Under the pieces are notes generated by a model, which saw only the letters and a list, made by a program, of their open reading frames with translations, did no database searches and had not been told where the DNA came from. The position numbers and the translations under genes were made by a program. Source: Powellomyces hirtus (taxonomy: Eukaryota; Chytridiomycota; Chytridiomycetes; Spizellomycetales; Powellomycetaceae). From it: DNA of 64,000 nt. The stretch is taken from NCBI GenBank assembly GCA_025526995.1, contig JAHLKG010000003.1, positions 372,001 through 436,000 of the forward strand. The letters are read 5' to 3'. Numbering within the stretch: position 1 is the stretch's first letter; each line of letters opens with the position of its first letter. Positions 35,199 through 48,573 of the stretch are shown piece by piece.

Positions 35199-36833
35199 AT
35201 GACGTTCTCGGGCGCTGTACTCCTCACCGATCTCAACGACTTCATCACCCCTTCGCAAGCATGCATAAAGCCAGTTGAAGTGAAGCGGAGCTCCGACAAG
35301 AGCGATTCTCAGATAAGAGTCGACGACACTGGCGGGTACTATGAGGTGATGCAGGACGGTGGGGAGACAAAGCTGGAGACCGCCAGCATTTCGCTCAACG
35401 ACTGTCTAGCATGCAGTGGCTGCATTACCTCGGCCGAGAGCGTGCTCATCACTCTGCAAAGTCAGAAAGAACTCTACGATGTCTTGCTCGCGAACAAAAC
35501 CGCCATCGAGGAGCGCCGCCCGGCCGACGTCCGCACTGTCGTAGTTTCGATAGCCCCGCAATCCCGCGCCTCTATAGCTGCAAAGTATGATCTCACACCG
35601 CTCGATGTGCACAAGCGACTACTGTGGTTCTTCAAGCAACATCTTGGTGCACATCACGTTTTTGACACAGCCTTCTCCCGCGACTTCTCGCTGCTGGAAA
35701 GCGCACGGGAGTTTGTAAGACGATATCAGCTCCATCATAACAATATCAACAGCAGCAACGCCATGGAATCAGATTCCTCTCCATCTAATGCTGGCGGTAT
35801 TCTGCCCATGCTTGCGAGCGCATGCCCTGGCTGGATCTGCTACGCCGAGAAAACACACGATTACATCCTCCCCTACATCGACAGCACCAAGTCTCCACAA
35901 CAAATTATGGGCTCCCTCGTCAAAGACTACCTGGGTGGAAAGATCGGTCAACCACCAAATAAAGTCTACCATGTGTCTGTCATGCCTTGTTATGATAAGA
36001 AGCTCGAGGCATCCAGGCAAGATTTCTACAACGACGTGTACGCCACCCGTGACGTCGACTGCGTCATCACCACAGGCGAAGTCGAGAAAATGTTTGGGGA
36101 GCAGGGTCTTGCCATCCACGACATGCAGTCCTTGGAGGTTGAGAGTCTGTTCACAAAAGCCGTTGCGTCGTCTTATGGCATTCCGGCTCTTGTTGGCACG
36201 GAGGGATCGTCGTCAGGCGGTTACCTCTCATGTATACTTCGCTACGCAGCGCATACTCTCTTTGGCGTCCATCTTACCCTCGAGGACATCGAAAACGGCA
36301 CAAACGGTGTCCAAATCAAAGCTGGGAGAAACAATGATTTGAGGGAATACTCACTTTGTCTGCCATCTGACCCTTCAAAGCCCGTCCTCAAGTTCGCCAT
36401 TGCATACGGATTCAGAAACATCCAGAACCTGGTCCGCAAAATCAACCCCGCCGCACCAGTAACACGCCGGCGCCGTACGGCTGCCACCGCCACATCCACA
36501 TATGACTACATTGAGATCATGGCTTGCCCGTCAGGTTGCATCAACGGCGGCGGTCAGCTGAAAGCCGATCCAACCAGCACAAACCCGTCAGCTGGACCCG
36601 CTCCTGAATCCTCCCTCACCGCATCCCGCAACTGGATCGCCAAAGCAGAGGATGCCTACAGATGGGTCGCTGATACGTCTGGCGTCCAGTTGCCAGAGTC
36701 CAATGCAGCGATTGGCGTCCTCTACAATGAGTGGCTTGGCGGACCAGACACCGAAAAGGCAACGCAGATGCTGCATACTCAATACAGAGCCGTCGAGAAA
36801 TCAGACGTCAATGGTTTAGCCGTGAAGTGGTGA
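35199..36833 (+). CDS. NAR1: Cytosolic Fe-S cluster assembly factor NAR1 (Fe-only hydrogenase-like)
   Basis: CIA-machinery protein that bridges early scaffold and late targeting complexes when Fe-S clusters are put into cytosolic and nuclear proteins. Single exon, 544 aa, in the usual range. The start MTFSGAVLLTDLNDFITPSQ is followed by ACIKP; this Cys (residue 22) with CLACSGC (residues 69, 72, 75) gives the four ligands of the N-terminal cluster. The hydrogenase-like core has ACPGWICYAEK near residue 207, VMPCYDKKLE near 264 and MACPSGCINGGGQL near 440, which carry the conserved Cys of the second cluster. The C-terminus ends VKW, consistent with the terminal aromatic CIA-targeting tail found in CIA clients and adaptors. 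No intron is needed, unlike almost all its neighbours. Confidence 0.96.
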   Translation: MTFSGAVLLTDLNDFITPSQACIKPVEVKRSSDKSDSQIRVDDTGGYYEVMQDGGETKLETASISLNDCLACSGCITSAESVLITLQSQKELYDVLLANKTAIEERRPADVRTVVVSIAPQSRASIAAKYDLTPLDVHKRLLWFFKQHLGAHHVFDTAFSRDFSLLESAREFVRRYQLHHNNINSSNAMESDSSPSNAGGILPMLASACPGWICYAEKTHDYILPYIDSTKSPQQIMGSLVKDYLGGKIGQPPNKVYHVSVMPCYDKKLEASRQDFYNDVYATRDVDCVITTGEVEKMFGEQGLAIHDMQSLEVESLFTKAVASSYGIPALVGTEGSSSGGYLSCILRYAAHTLFGVHLTLEDIENGTNGVQIKAGRNNDLREYSLCLPSDPSKPVLKFAIAYGFRNIQNLVRKINPAAPVTRRRRTAATATSTYDYIEIMACPSGCINGGGQLKADPTSTNPSAGPAPESSLTASRNWIAKAEDAYRWVADTSGVQLPESNAAIGVLYNEWLGGPDTEKATQMLHTQYRAVEKSDVNGLAVKW

Positions 36834-37413
36834 GACTGACCTCCCACCTCTGGCGCGTTTCGCGCCCTCCCTACTGTAGATAGACGCAAGCACAATAGAT
36901 GGGATGGCGCAGCTTTTTGTGCATTGATGCAAGAACCTATTTCATGAAGTGTTTTTTGCTAGGCGGGCGTGGCGAATCAGTCAGCGCGCAAAGCGATACC
37001 CCTGCCTTCATCACTTTGTAAAAACATAATTCTTTATAGTATTACCTTTGCTTGATAATCTCTCCGCGTGTGCCAAATGGGAGCTTCGTTGACATTTCGA
37101 CACAAATGATACGCTCATTTGCCAATACGCACCAGAAAGTCTTCCGGGTTCAGATCAACCAGATAGTGTTTAAAGGTTATTATTATCTCTCTCTTCTTTG
37201 TTTACTCTTCTTTAAACGGAAAGGCGTTCCCGATCCATTGATTGTTCCGGAAGACGCTGAGGCGTGAGTGAGACCACGCGCCCAGGCATCGCTCTATGAC
37301 TAGAGGACGACTATCTGTAGAATGATGGACATACGTTTATGTGAGAGTGAAGGGGTGATGGCATAATTAGAGTGCGGTTCGCCGAAAGTGTGATGCAAAA
37401 GTTTGTTGCTCGT
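36834..37413. other. Intergenic region between convergent NAR1 and CBR1
   Basis: About 580 nt of 3' flanking DNA. No gene, RNA or repeat is supported. Confidence 0.5.
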
Positions 37414-38731
<1,318 letters not shown>

Positions 38732-38973
38732 TCTTGTTCGTTTTTCTCTATGTGAGGATACTTTAAGTAATGTCCGTCTGATAGCGGACTCTCTAGGTAT
38801 ATGTTCTTCCGAAAAGAACCCGACAGGAATGTTTCTTGACCGGATGCGGATGCGGAAACGGAAGAACAAACGAACAAACGATAATAATCGTTCTTCCAAG
38901 CCTCCACAAAGCGCGACTTTTTTGCGTCACAGAACGTTAAAGACTCATTTGACATTTACAAAGTTGAGCAAGC

Positions 38974-39929
38974 ATGGCACCACCACCACACCCCGCACTC
39001 CCACAACCCAGTTCAGTGCCTCCAGTGTCCGACTGGCAGCCGATATTCGACGACGCCTCTCAACTGTACTACTGGTGGAATGTAAAAACAAACGAGACTT
39101 CCTGGGAGGACCCAAAGTACAAACAACCCACAAACGATGAAGTGAAGAAGCCGGAAGGCGAATCCAAAAGCGAATCGACACCGGAAGACGCCGAGGAGGA
39201 TGAAGCTAGGGAAGCGGCGGACAGTGGAATAGAGGCCGGGGCAAAGGTGGGAGGTTCCCCTACTCCGGAGCCTCCATCATCAACCGACCAAGGAACACAA
39301 GGCGAAACTCTTGCCCGAGACGCTCAGCCGGCAGAGGATAATCAACCACCAACAGGGTCTGCTGATTCCAATTATTACAACTCCGAAGAGTACTATAATT
39401 GGTACTATTCGCAAGGTTACGGAGGCCAGGCTCCACCTAATGGCTCCGCAACCATTGGGGCTACTAGTGGGGCTGGATTACCTGCAGATCAAGGCGCCGG
39501 ACCATACCCCGTTGAAGCCGCGTATGGTAGCCGCGCCCCGATAGTGGGAAGTGTGGATCAGTCTGGTAAGTCTGTCAAATGCACTCATCGGTGTCCACAT
39601 CGCCCAGATGCTGATAAACACTTGTGCCAGATTACACTGTGATGGGCGCTTTCAGCACAAGAACAGGTCGATTTCAGAATGTCGATCGGGATGAGCGTTT
39701 TGCTGCGCCGGAGCAATATTTTGACCAGCACTCGAAAGCCGTGCGGCAAATGAGCTTTTTCTTTGACTACGACAAATATCAAGATGAGCGGGCAGCCCAG
39801 CGCCAAGCAGAGATGGCAGAGGGCCCACGGAAACCGCCAAAGTTGACCAAAAAGGATGTGGAGTTCTACAAGCAGAAAAAGAAGATAAAGAAGCTGAGCT
39901 CCTTACGACAACGATTTGGTGCAGATTAA
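38974..39929 (+). CDS. WW-domain protein with Lys-rich C-terminus, possible splicing factor
   Basis: Exons 38974-39565 and 39631-39929 join in phase to 296 aa. The WW domain is at residues 19-48: DWQPIFDDASQLYYWWNVKT followed by NETSWEDP. A Pro/Gly/Tyr/Glu-rich linker with YYNSEEYYNWYYSQGYGG follows. The C-terminal block has FSTRTGRFQN, VRQMSFFFDYDKYQ, LTKKDVEFYKQKKKIKKL and the end RFGAD. This combination is seen in a fungal family of WW proteins thought to act in mRNA processing; the role is inferred and I do not assign a gene name. The start ATG is the only in-frame Met before the WW domain. Very short 3' gap to the convergent COQ3 (50 nt). Confidence 0.8.
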
Positions 39930-39979
39930 TGACCGGCATAATATGGATATTTGATTTCCTGTCGCTACATACGCTATCC

Positions 39980-41060
39980 CTATGTACTTAGATCAAGTTT
40001 TCTCGCTCCCACTATGTAATTCATTTGCAGATCACCTAGTCCATTCCCACTAAGTAACTTCCATTGCTTTGTTATCGGGTTGTACGAGATGCCGCTGGTG
40101 TCGATGGGCTCACACTGAGCTTCGGTCAAAAATAATTCCATCTCGTTGGGTGTGATATACTTGGCATGATCGTGAGTGCCTGGCGGGACCCATCGCAGCA
40201 AATGCTCCGCCAAAAGTATTGTAAAAAGGTATGATGTTGGTGTGCGATTGATCGTGGAGAAGAAAATAAGACCGTTCGGCTGCAAAACAATAGCGTCGGT
40301 AAGCCTCGTGCATGGCGAGTATGAGAGAATCCCCGACCTACCTTCACCAATTGGCTGCAAACGCGTGTGAATTCTCTGGGATTTACTACATGCTCGATGA
40401 TCTCAAGAGCACAGACAATGTCAAACTGCTCTTTATCTTCCACTAACTGCTCTGCACGTAGGTCAACTCTCAGACGGGGTTTCTTGTCCAATGCAGTTTA
40501 ATGAGATCGACATACCAGCTGTTATATGTCTATACTCCAGCGACTTCAACGCCGGATCCTGAATCGCATGAATCTGGGCCATTTTGATGTTGTCCTCGCC
40601 GGCATCAGCGCCAACGACGGTCGCTCCAAGCCGCGCCAGCGCCTGCGTCGGATAAACATGAGCAAACTCAGTTACAAGCCAAACGGCGACAATGACGCCA
40701 TCCAAAACATACCTCCGACAGCAATCCCCCCCCGCATCCAATGTCTAGAATACGCATTCCCGCAAACGGATTGCTTGCACTCTGGACTTCTCCGCCTTGC
40801 ATCAGCCGAGCAACCATGTCCCGCACATAGCGGACGCGAACCGGGTTCATCCGGTGCAGCATTTCAAACTCGCCATGCGGATTCCACCACTCGCTTGCTG
40901 CTCGGGAAAACTTTGCGATCTCGGACTCGTCCACGCTGGTCGAGTAGCAGCGATTGTTTCTCTTAACCTCGGCGCGTAACCGCTTGGTGAGAGAAACATA
41001 ATTGAGGGGTGGTCTTATGTTTTCCAAGAAAGTTCGCGCATGGCGCATCTGGAGCTGCAT
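39980..41060 (-). CDS. COQ3: Ubiquinone biosynthesis O-methyltransferase COQ3, mitochondrial
   Basis: SAM-dependent enzyme doing both O-methylations in coenzyme Q synthesis on the matrix face of the inner mitochondrial membrane. Exons 40713-41060, 40516-40642, 40342-40466 and 39980-40279 join in phase to 299 aa. The N-terminus is Arg-rich without acids (RHARTF, TKRLRAEVKRNNRCYS), a matrix presequence. Motif I is ILDIGCGGGLLSE, then GADAGEDNI, FDIVCALEIIEHV and FFSTINRT, then HDHAKYITPNE, all Coq3/UbiG-typical. The intron before DLRAEQL is only 49 nt (40467-40515), with a GAG acceptor, and is the least certain junction. Alternative start ATG at 41048. Divergent from HEM2 over 180 nt. Confidence 0.94.
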
Positions 41061-41240
41061 CGTGGCACCTAGAAGTACGGATATCAACACTATACGCAGA
41101 GTGCGGGGAGTTGCAATTTCTAGGTCACCAAGTTCGGAACTTCGGAGGAAAGAGACACGCGACATTGTCATTTCACGGCGCATCCTGTCAAAATCAAAAA
41201 CAAGCTTGTTCAACTTTCCTTCCTCTCACCACTTGCGAAA

Positions 41241-42709
<1,469 letters not shown>

Positions 42710-42953
42710 TCCACTCGCGCCTAGGGAATTCATGTCGTCAATGTCTATGGACTCTATGAGCGCGGAGAGATCCCGCGTCCGCGTATGTAGGGATATGTAG
42801 AAAGGCTAAAAACTTCATAGCATAGGTGTAGAGGCTTGCTTCCATGTACGTTTCGCCCTTCTGGGGCATGCCGAGCGGCTAGATACCATCCGCCCAACTA
42901 CGGCCGGGTCAGACTAGCGAGAGCCCAGTGTTTATCAATTAACAATTCAATGT

Positions 42954-44222
42954 TCACACTTTCATCGAGGATATCTTAGAAACAATGTCGTAGTCTGCTC
43001 TCAACAATCCGGAAGGAGTTGTGGGGCGAAGAAGCTCGCGCCGCTGACTTTGGGTCTTTGTCATCTGCTGGTGGTCGAGCTGCCGGCGATTATGCATCCG
43101 ATGGGCCCATCCGGGCTCTGTCCCGTCCTCCGCTCCACTTGTGCTTGAGGATGATGACAATGAACTGGACTCACTATCGCGACGACGATGAGCCGCAGCG
43201 TAGGCATACTGAAGGGTGGCAGTTGATACCAGCCACGACGAGATGGGATAGAAACCGGGATATAAACCGGGATCAGTTCTGAGTTCTTCCTCAGGTTCTT
43301 CGCACATGCTTGAAGTCAGTGACTCTGCATCTGCGTGGTCGTCCGGAAACCTATCCGTTGAATCCACTGCATTCAATGAGATACTTCGACGCTTAGGCCG
43401 ATGACCGGCCTCAATTGTTGATAGAAAATCAACCGGTGAAAGATTGTGCGTGCCATAGTCTCGGTAGGACTTGTCGTATCCCATGTTGCGTGTCAAGTTG
43501 AGCGCGGCGGCACGATTGTGCACTTTGCGCATCCAGTTTGCAATTTCCTCAGATCCGTAATTGTCGTCTTCATCAGCATCTTCCTGATCCATTTTCTCCA
43601 TCATATCGTTGACAATGTCCGCGTAATTCTTTGATTCGCTCTCAGCCGGAGCGGTGGTTTTGGATCTGGGTCTTCCGCGGAAGTAACTTTGATGCGCTTT
43701 CCGCATCCAGTCCTCCATGTGTTGCATTCGCTCTTCCGCCGTCATAGGCGGTGTGGTGGGCATTGAACGTCCATTCTTCCCCACAAAGCCATGCCTAGCC
43801 GGTTCGTCGAGCACCCACCCGCGAAGAACGACTGTTTCATATGCTTCGTGCAATATACGGAAAGCCTGGGACGATGTATTGGCTTTTGGAAACGCGGCTC
43901 GAAGCACCACACCCCCGCGACGGACGGAATACTCACACCTGTTGCTCCTGCGTGGCTGCATCGATCCGGATGGACAAGAAGCGACTTGTTCTTATACGCT
44001 CGACGTGTCTCGCGGAGCCGCATCTCGCGGGAAGTCGACGGCAGAAAGAGCTCTTCAGGGAGAGCCAAAAGCCGGTCGGGCGACGCTTTCAACCATGAAA
44101 GCGCTTGAAGACGACGAATCTATTCAGATATTGAGCACAAAGAAACATAGAGCCCCCCGACGTTGCTCTCCTGCTCTTACTTCAGCACCCGACTTATCAA
44201 GAGTTGATTTTCTTGTAGACAT
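42954..44222 (-). CDS. J-domain (DnaJ/Hsp40) protein
   Basis: Hsp70 co-chaperone of class C type (J-domain only). Exons 44181-44222, 43939-44119 and 42954-43882 join in phase to 383 aa. The J-domain spans about residues 20-95: LKASPDRLLALPEE, RETRRAYKNKSLLVHPDRC with the catalytic HPD, then ANTSSQAFRILHEAYETV. The remainder is acidic and Ser-rich with Arg/Lys patches (HRPKRRS), no zinc fingers and no membrane segment. Homology beyond the J-domain is not recognised, so location and client are unknown. The 42-nt first exon (MSTRKSTLDKSGAE) is supported by splice phase only. Tail-to-tail with HEM2 across 244 nt. Confidence 0.82.
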
Positions 44223-44533
44223 ATTGCGTGTTTCTTTGTTATGTTCGAGAAGTGACTATCAATTATCACTACATGCCCCGGGCCAAGCTGGGGTTGCGGG
44301 AGACCACGGGCTCTTTTGTACAAATATTTACAAAGAACGATGACGCACGGCCTCCCAGGGCCTGGAGCGCGGGCTAGTAACTTACAGCATAGAGGTAGAC
44401 CAAGCTGAAGGAAAGCTGAACTTTAAACGGAACAAGACAAGGGGCCACATTTTTGCCTCCGAATCTCTCGAGGTGAGCGCGTAGCGTGTCTCACACCTCC
44501 GAAAATCGTTCTATCAAACGAAGAATAGCAAGA
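44223..44533. promoter_or_regulatory. Divergent promoter region of J-domain gene and MED6
   Basis: A 311-nt gap between the two start codons, with no other gene seen. Promoter role is inferred from position. Confidence 0.45.
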
Positions 44534-45617
44534 ATGGAAGACGAAGATCTTACTCATGTCAGCTGGAAGGACACAGCATTCATTCAGGCCGTAGGTATTC
44601 TGTTTTTCTGCGCCCTTGTTATCTGTATGGCACCGCGATATTGAGGACAACTTCTCATGTATCGTTCTCCAGCATGGCCTCAACGAACACAGCGTCATGC
44701 CGTATTTTGCACTGAGTCAATTCTACGACAAATCTTCCATCAATGAGCAGATCAGCATGCAAGCGAGATTCAATCAACTGGAGGCCAGTCAGCTGGACAA
44801 ACGGTACTGCATTCTTGGCCGCGAACAAAAAGGAGGCAACGGGCGCAATGAGACAGGAGCACATGGAAACTTAACGTCGCATAAAAAGACAGATGACGGG
44901 CTTGGATTACGAACTGGTATATGCTGTGATGACTTCTCCCAGTCTGTTCATTATAACAAAAAGCATGAGGAGAAGTCCCACTCAGGGTATATTGCCACTG
45001 ATAACTACGCGGTTCCTCAAGTCCCCCGTGCTGAGATTATCTACCTTTGTTACCAGCTGATGTTGTTGCGGCGTACTACGTGATCGAGGGAACCATCTAC
45101 CAGGCACCTGATCTACATACTCTCACATCTAATCGTATCGTGTGTATTTCAAACGCCTTATTGGTATCTCCTCGCTGATCAAATATTCTGACAGATTTCT
45201 CTTCATGCAATACAGCTGAATTCCCTATCTCATGTACAAAAGACACTCACCGCCACGTTATCGGGATCACGGTATCATCCAGCGATAGGAAGCTTCTGGG
45301 AGTCAGATGAAAAGTTTCTACAACCTCCCGCTGAGGAAAAGCTCGACGAAGCAGACTTGGAGAAGCCCCCATCCCTTTCTGAAGATGATGGCGACCTCAG
45401 CAGAAAGGCCGTTGACCAAGTCACGGAATCTAAAACGGAAGAAATCGAAACTAGATTCCTGGGGGATACAACGGAAGATCGGAACCGCGCCGGACTCTTT
45501 GCCGCGAAGCTGGATGCCTTAGTTCACACCACTTGGGGTTCGGCTATAGAGCCCACGGACGCGTGGGAGGAGGCGCGCGGCAGTGAACCAGAGGATACAC
45601 CCACAGCGGCTACCTGA
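44534..45617 (+). CDS. MED6: Mediator of RNA polymerase II transcription subunit 6
   Basis: Head-module subunit of Mediator, nuclear. Exons 44534-44590, 44673-44803, 44889-44986, 45057-45139 and 45195-45617 join in phase to 263 aa. Seen: LTHVSWKDTAFIQ, VMPYFALSQFYDKSSINEQI with SMQARF, MTGLDYELVYAVMTSPSLFI, SMRRSPTQADVVAAYYVIEG and TIYQAPDLHTLTSNRI, which follow the Med6 order exactly. The last about 80 residues are acidic (AEEKLDEADLEKPPSL) and poorly conserved. Two introns were placed by phase: the AAG acceptor at 44888 and the CAG acceptor at 45056. It ends 261 nt before the convergent DHHC gene. Confidence 0.95.
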
Positions 45618-45878
45618 TTGAATGTGTGGCTGAGGCGATCATGCGCGCGGTCGGTTAGAAACCGAAAGCGCCCATACCTCCTGCATGCTGACTGGCCAGC
45701 AGCTCCAATCCAGCTTTTGCCCACTCGTGAAAGGCTTAGTCGTAACCATCAACAAATGCCCCCAACCATCCATGTAGATCTATGTATATTTAACCCAGAA
45801 CAGCTCAAATCATATGTACATACGCACACCCCGTTCTATATAATGTCCAAAAAGTAGAACTAACCATATCCCCCCACA

Positions 45879-47513
45879 TTAGTTTTCGTTCACCATTTTT
45901 CTATAGGCGTCGCGGTTGAAAGGAAAATTATGCCCGTCACCAATACTAGAGCATGAAGTGTTAGCCGACAACATGCCGCGAATGCCATCTATCGTGTTTG
46001 AATGCAATGTACGTACCTGCTCGGCACTGGGACAAACCACAGTTCCCATCGATGGCCGAATACCTGCAGCAGGTTCTGCCGCATCCCCATATCGTACAAA
46101 TTCGCCGTGTGGGCCATTCTGACAGTGTTGTCCGGTAATAGGATCCGGCGGGCTCCTTCCATGCTCTCGATGGTTGACTTGTTGCTCAGCACCAGCTGAG
46201 TATGTACAAAGATGAAGACAAGAAGGCACAGTGCAAACACTCCGCTGATGACAAAGATAAATGTGGCTTGAAATCCCATCACTCCAATGCCCTGCGGAGA
46301 TCCTTTAGCTCATCTAAATATGATGAACACAGTAACTGACGCTCACCATGAAGAAGTCTTCATAATTGCTGATGCTAGCCGCCAGCGTCATGAAGACGAA
46401 AATGCAATAAAGAAAACAGTAGACAAGAAACAGATCTGGGTCATTGTTAGCACGCACTGCCGCCACTGATGAGCAAGGCTTCTCGGTACTCACAAAAGTA
46501 CTTGTAGTTGGCAAATCCCTGATGCGAGAATTCATGAGAAGACAATGAGCACGTGCTGAGGGGAAAATATCAACGTTTGTCCATCGTACCACGCAGTTGT
46601 TCACCCAGGGGCAATGGTGGTCTAACTTGAGTACACATCTATGAGAAAGGTGATGTATGTTAGTTACGCCCATCATGCATGCTAAAATCAGATGGCAAAC
46701 GCCCCACATACACTGCGCATACAGAGCAATGGTGCGTTCGGTCCGGTTTCCAGTTGTTGCACTTTGAGCAAAACCGTCTCCCCCCATCTCTTTTCACTTC
46801 GAGCGGCCGCAGAGAGTCTCCCGGGCCCTCATTGCAACGTATTGCCACATCTTCATAGCCCCGGTCATTGTCATGTAGCGTCAGCGGCTCCAAAGCTTCG
46901 TTCCCGTAAAGCGGTGCAAGTGGCGGCGGACCGCTGTCCCTCCGGAAGTTCTCGCTGAGTTGGATGTCAACTATGGATTCAGCGCCAACGAACTCCGTTG
47001 TATCCATCTGTAGGATATACATGTCAACATATCCGCTATACCGTGCACCATGAAGCTTGACGCACCTGAATGGGGTGGCCCGGGGATGTGTTGACTACAA
47101 GAAAGTAGCTCCATGCAAACATAATCAACAGAAAGTGATACATCATTAGGTATGCCACTAGAAAGAAGGTAAGAGAGGGTAAGAGACGGTAGGCACGGAC
47201 ACTGCATGAAACGATCGTCACCGAAATCCCAACCTGCTTGTACGGCACTGGCTGCAAATATCACTCCGGCTATAACAAAAGCGTCCGTTAATGGCACTAC
47301 TACATTTTCGAAGCTGTAAGATAGAGCGTACTGCAGAAATGGAAGACATAGGCCCAGTAGCTCCAACCTACAAGCGCCAAGAGTTAGTCATACTTCATGA
47401 CGAACCTAGAGCATGAATCCGAACTCACCGACGAGGGCTATAACCAATCCAACGGGAATACTTCCCACTGCCTTGATACATCGCCGCCGTGTGCAACCGA
47501 TGAGATGATACAT
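45879..47513 (-). CDS. PFA3: DHHC palmitoyltransferase (Pfa3/ZDHHC-like)
   Basis: Integral membrane protein S-acyltransferase. Ten small exons join in phase to 353 aa: 47429-47513, 47332-47367, 47222-47269, 47066-47157, 46712-47007, 46590-46638, 46494-46518, 46347-46435, 46017-46291 and 45879-45945. Two hydrophobic segments precede SYFLVVNTSPGHP. The cysteine-rich domain reads FCSKCNNWKPDRTHHCSVC, then CVLKLDHHCPWVNNCV with the DHHC nucleophile, then GFANYKYF. Two more membrane helices follow (LVYCFLYCIFVFMTLAA, FIFVISGVFALCLLVFIF), then NKSTIES at the TTxE position and FGHRWELWFVP, HNFPFN. The exon ending at 47222 may instead end at GTTGGG (47234). Pfa3 is the best guess among fungal DHHC types; substrate unknown. 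Confidence 0.9.
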
Positions 47514-47700
47514 CTTCGAGAAATGTGATTGTTGAACTGAGGGACCAGAAAGAGAGGCGGGGAGTGGGAGACTGTTGAGTTAGAGATGTTCCAAATTAAC
47601 GCATACGCAACGCGTGCTCTTTGTGCGACGGCGACCTCCGTTCAGCATTGTCAATCATTTTTCGCAGATCCTTCTGTTGGTAAAACCCGCACCAGCAAAC
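47514..47700. promoter_or_regulatory. Shared divergent promoter of DHHC and NR2C2AP-like genes
   Basis: A 187-nt gap between two start codons. Promoter role is inferred from position only. Confidence 0.45.
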
Positions 47701-48230
47701 ATGTCTTCGTTGTTGGACTCCGATACAAAAATAAGGTGTGGAACGCAACGTCTCTACACACTGCATGTACCTGCAGTTGCAAGGGGACCCTATTTGCTGA
47801 TGTTCACTACGAATACTTGTTCAGAGTCAGCTCAACACTGAACCGTGATGTCAAGTCCTATGGCAAGCAATTCTTGACCGACAACAGCGACGAAACCTGC
47901 TGGAACTCTGATCAGGGAACTCCGCAGCACATCGCAATCGATTTTGGGAGTGCGGTGAAGGTGCAGGCACTGCATTTCATGTTTCAGGGCGGATTTGCTG
48001 GCAAGGAATGCGAGGTTGTTGGCGTGAACAACGAGGGCGCCGACGACGTTTGGGAGAAAGTCGTGGACTTTTACCCAGAAGATCAAAACCATCTGCAAGT
48101 ATTTCCACTCCCTACTGACGTCGCAGCCGCAAAGTCTTGGAAAAGGCTGAGGATTGTCTTCAAAAATTCGACCGATTTTTACGGGCGTGTTACCGTATAT
48201 CGACTTGACGTTCTGGGAGAACGACTATGA
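47701..48230 (+). CDS. NR2C2AP: NR2C2AP-like discoidin/F5-8C-type protein
   Basis: Small beta-sandwich protein like animal nuclear receptor 2C2-associated protein. Exons 47701-47735 and 47825-48230 join in phase to 146 aa (human about 139). Seen: RVSSTLNRDVKSYGKQFLTD, ETCWNSDQGTPQHIAIDF, FMFQGGFAGKECEVVG, KVVDFYPEDQNHLQVFPLP, DFYGRVTVYRLDVLGE, all matching the family. A fungus lacks nuclear receptors, so the animal name does not describe the ancestral function, which is unknown; the fold suggests a ligand- or protein-binding domain. The ATG at 47701 heads a 35-nt first exon. An in-frame reading through the intron is also open, but it lacks family similarity upstream. Confidence 0.9.
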
Positions 48231-48573
48231 CCACTCATGGACGGACGATGTTACAATCTCTGAAGGAGCTTGGTCGCGGAATGACGGTGTAACGGGAATG
48301 CGGTTTCCGTTGTTCAGTCAGGTGGTCTGGCCGAACAACATAAACTGGAAGAGCGGTATCAGGCGGTTGTGAGGCTTCCAGTCCTGAGCTGCAGGATTCC
48401 TGTGGTGATGGCAATAAAGTAGATGTATTTATGTAGTTGAGTGGCGCTGAAGCGTACAATATTACGCCGTAACGCCGTTGGGCGATGGGTAACTCATCGT
48501 CGCTCTGCTGCTTAGCTCCGGAAGAGCTTCTCCAGCAACGGTAGATGTGCGGCTTGGAGTATCGGTGAAAAGA
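48231..48573. other. 3' region between convergent NR2C2AP-like and CSTF1 genes
   Basis: About 343 nt with no supported gene or repeat. Confidence 0.45.
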
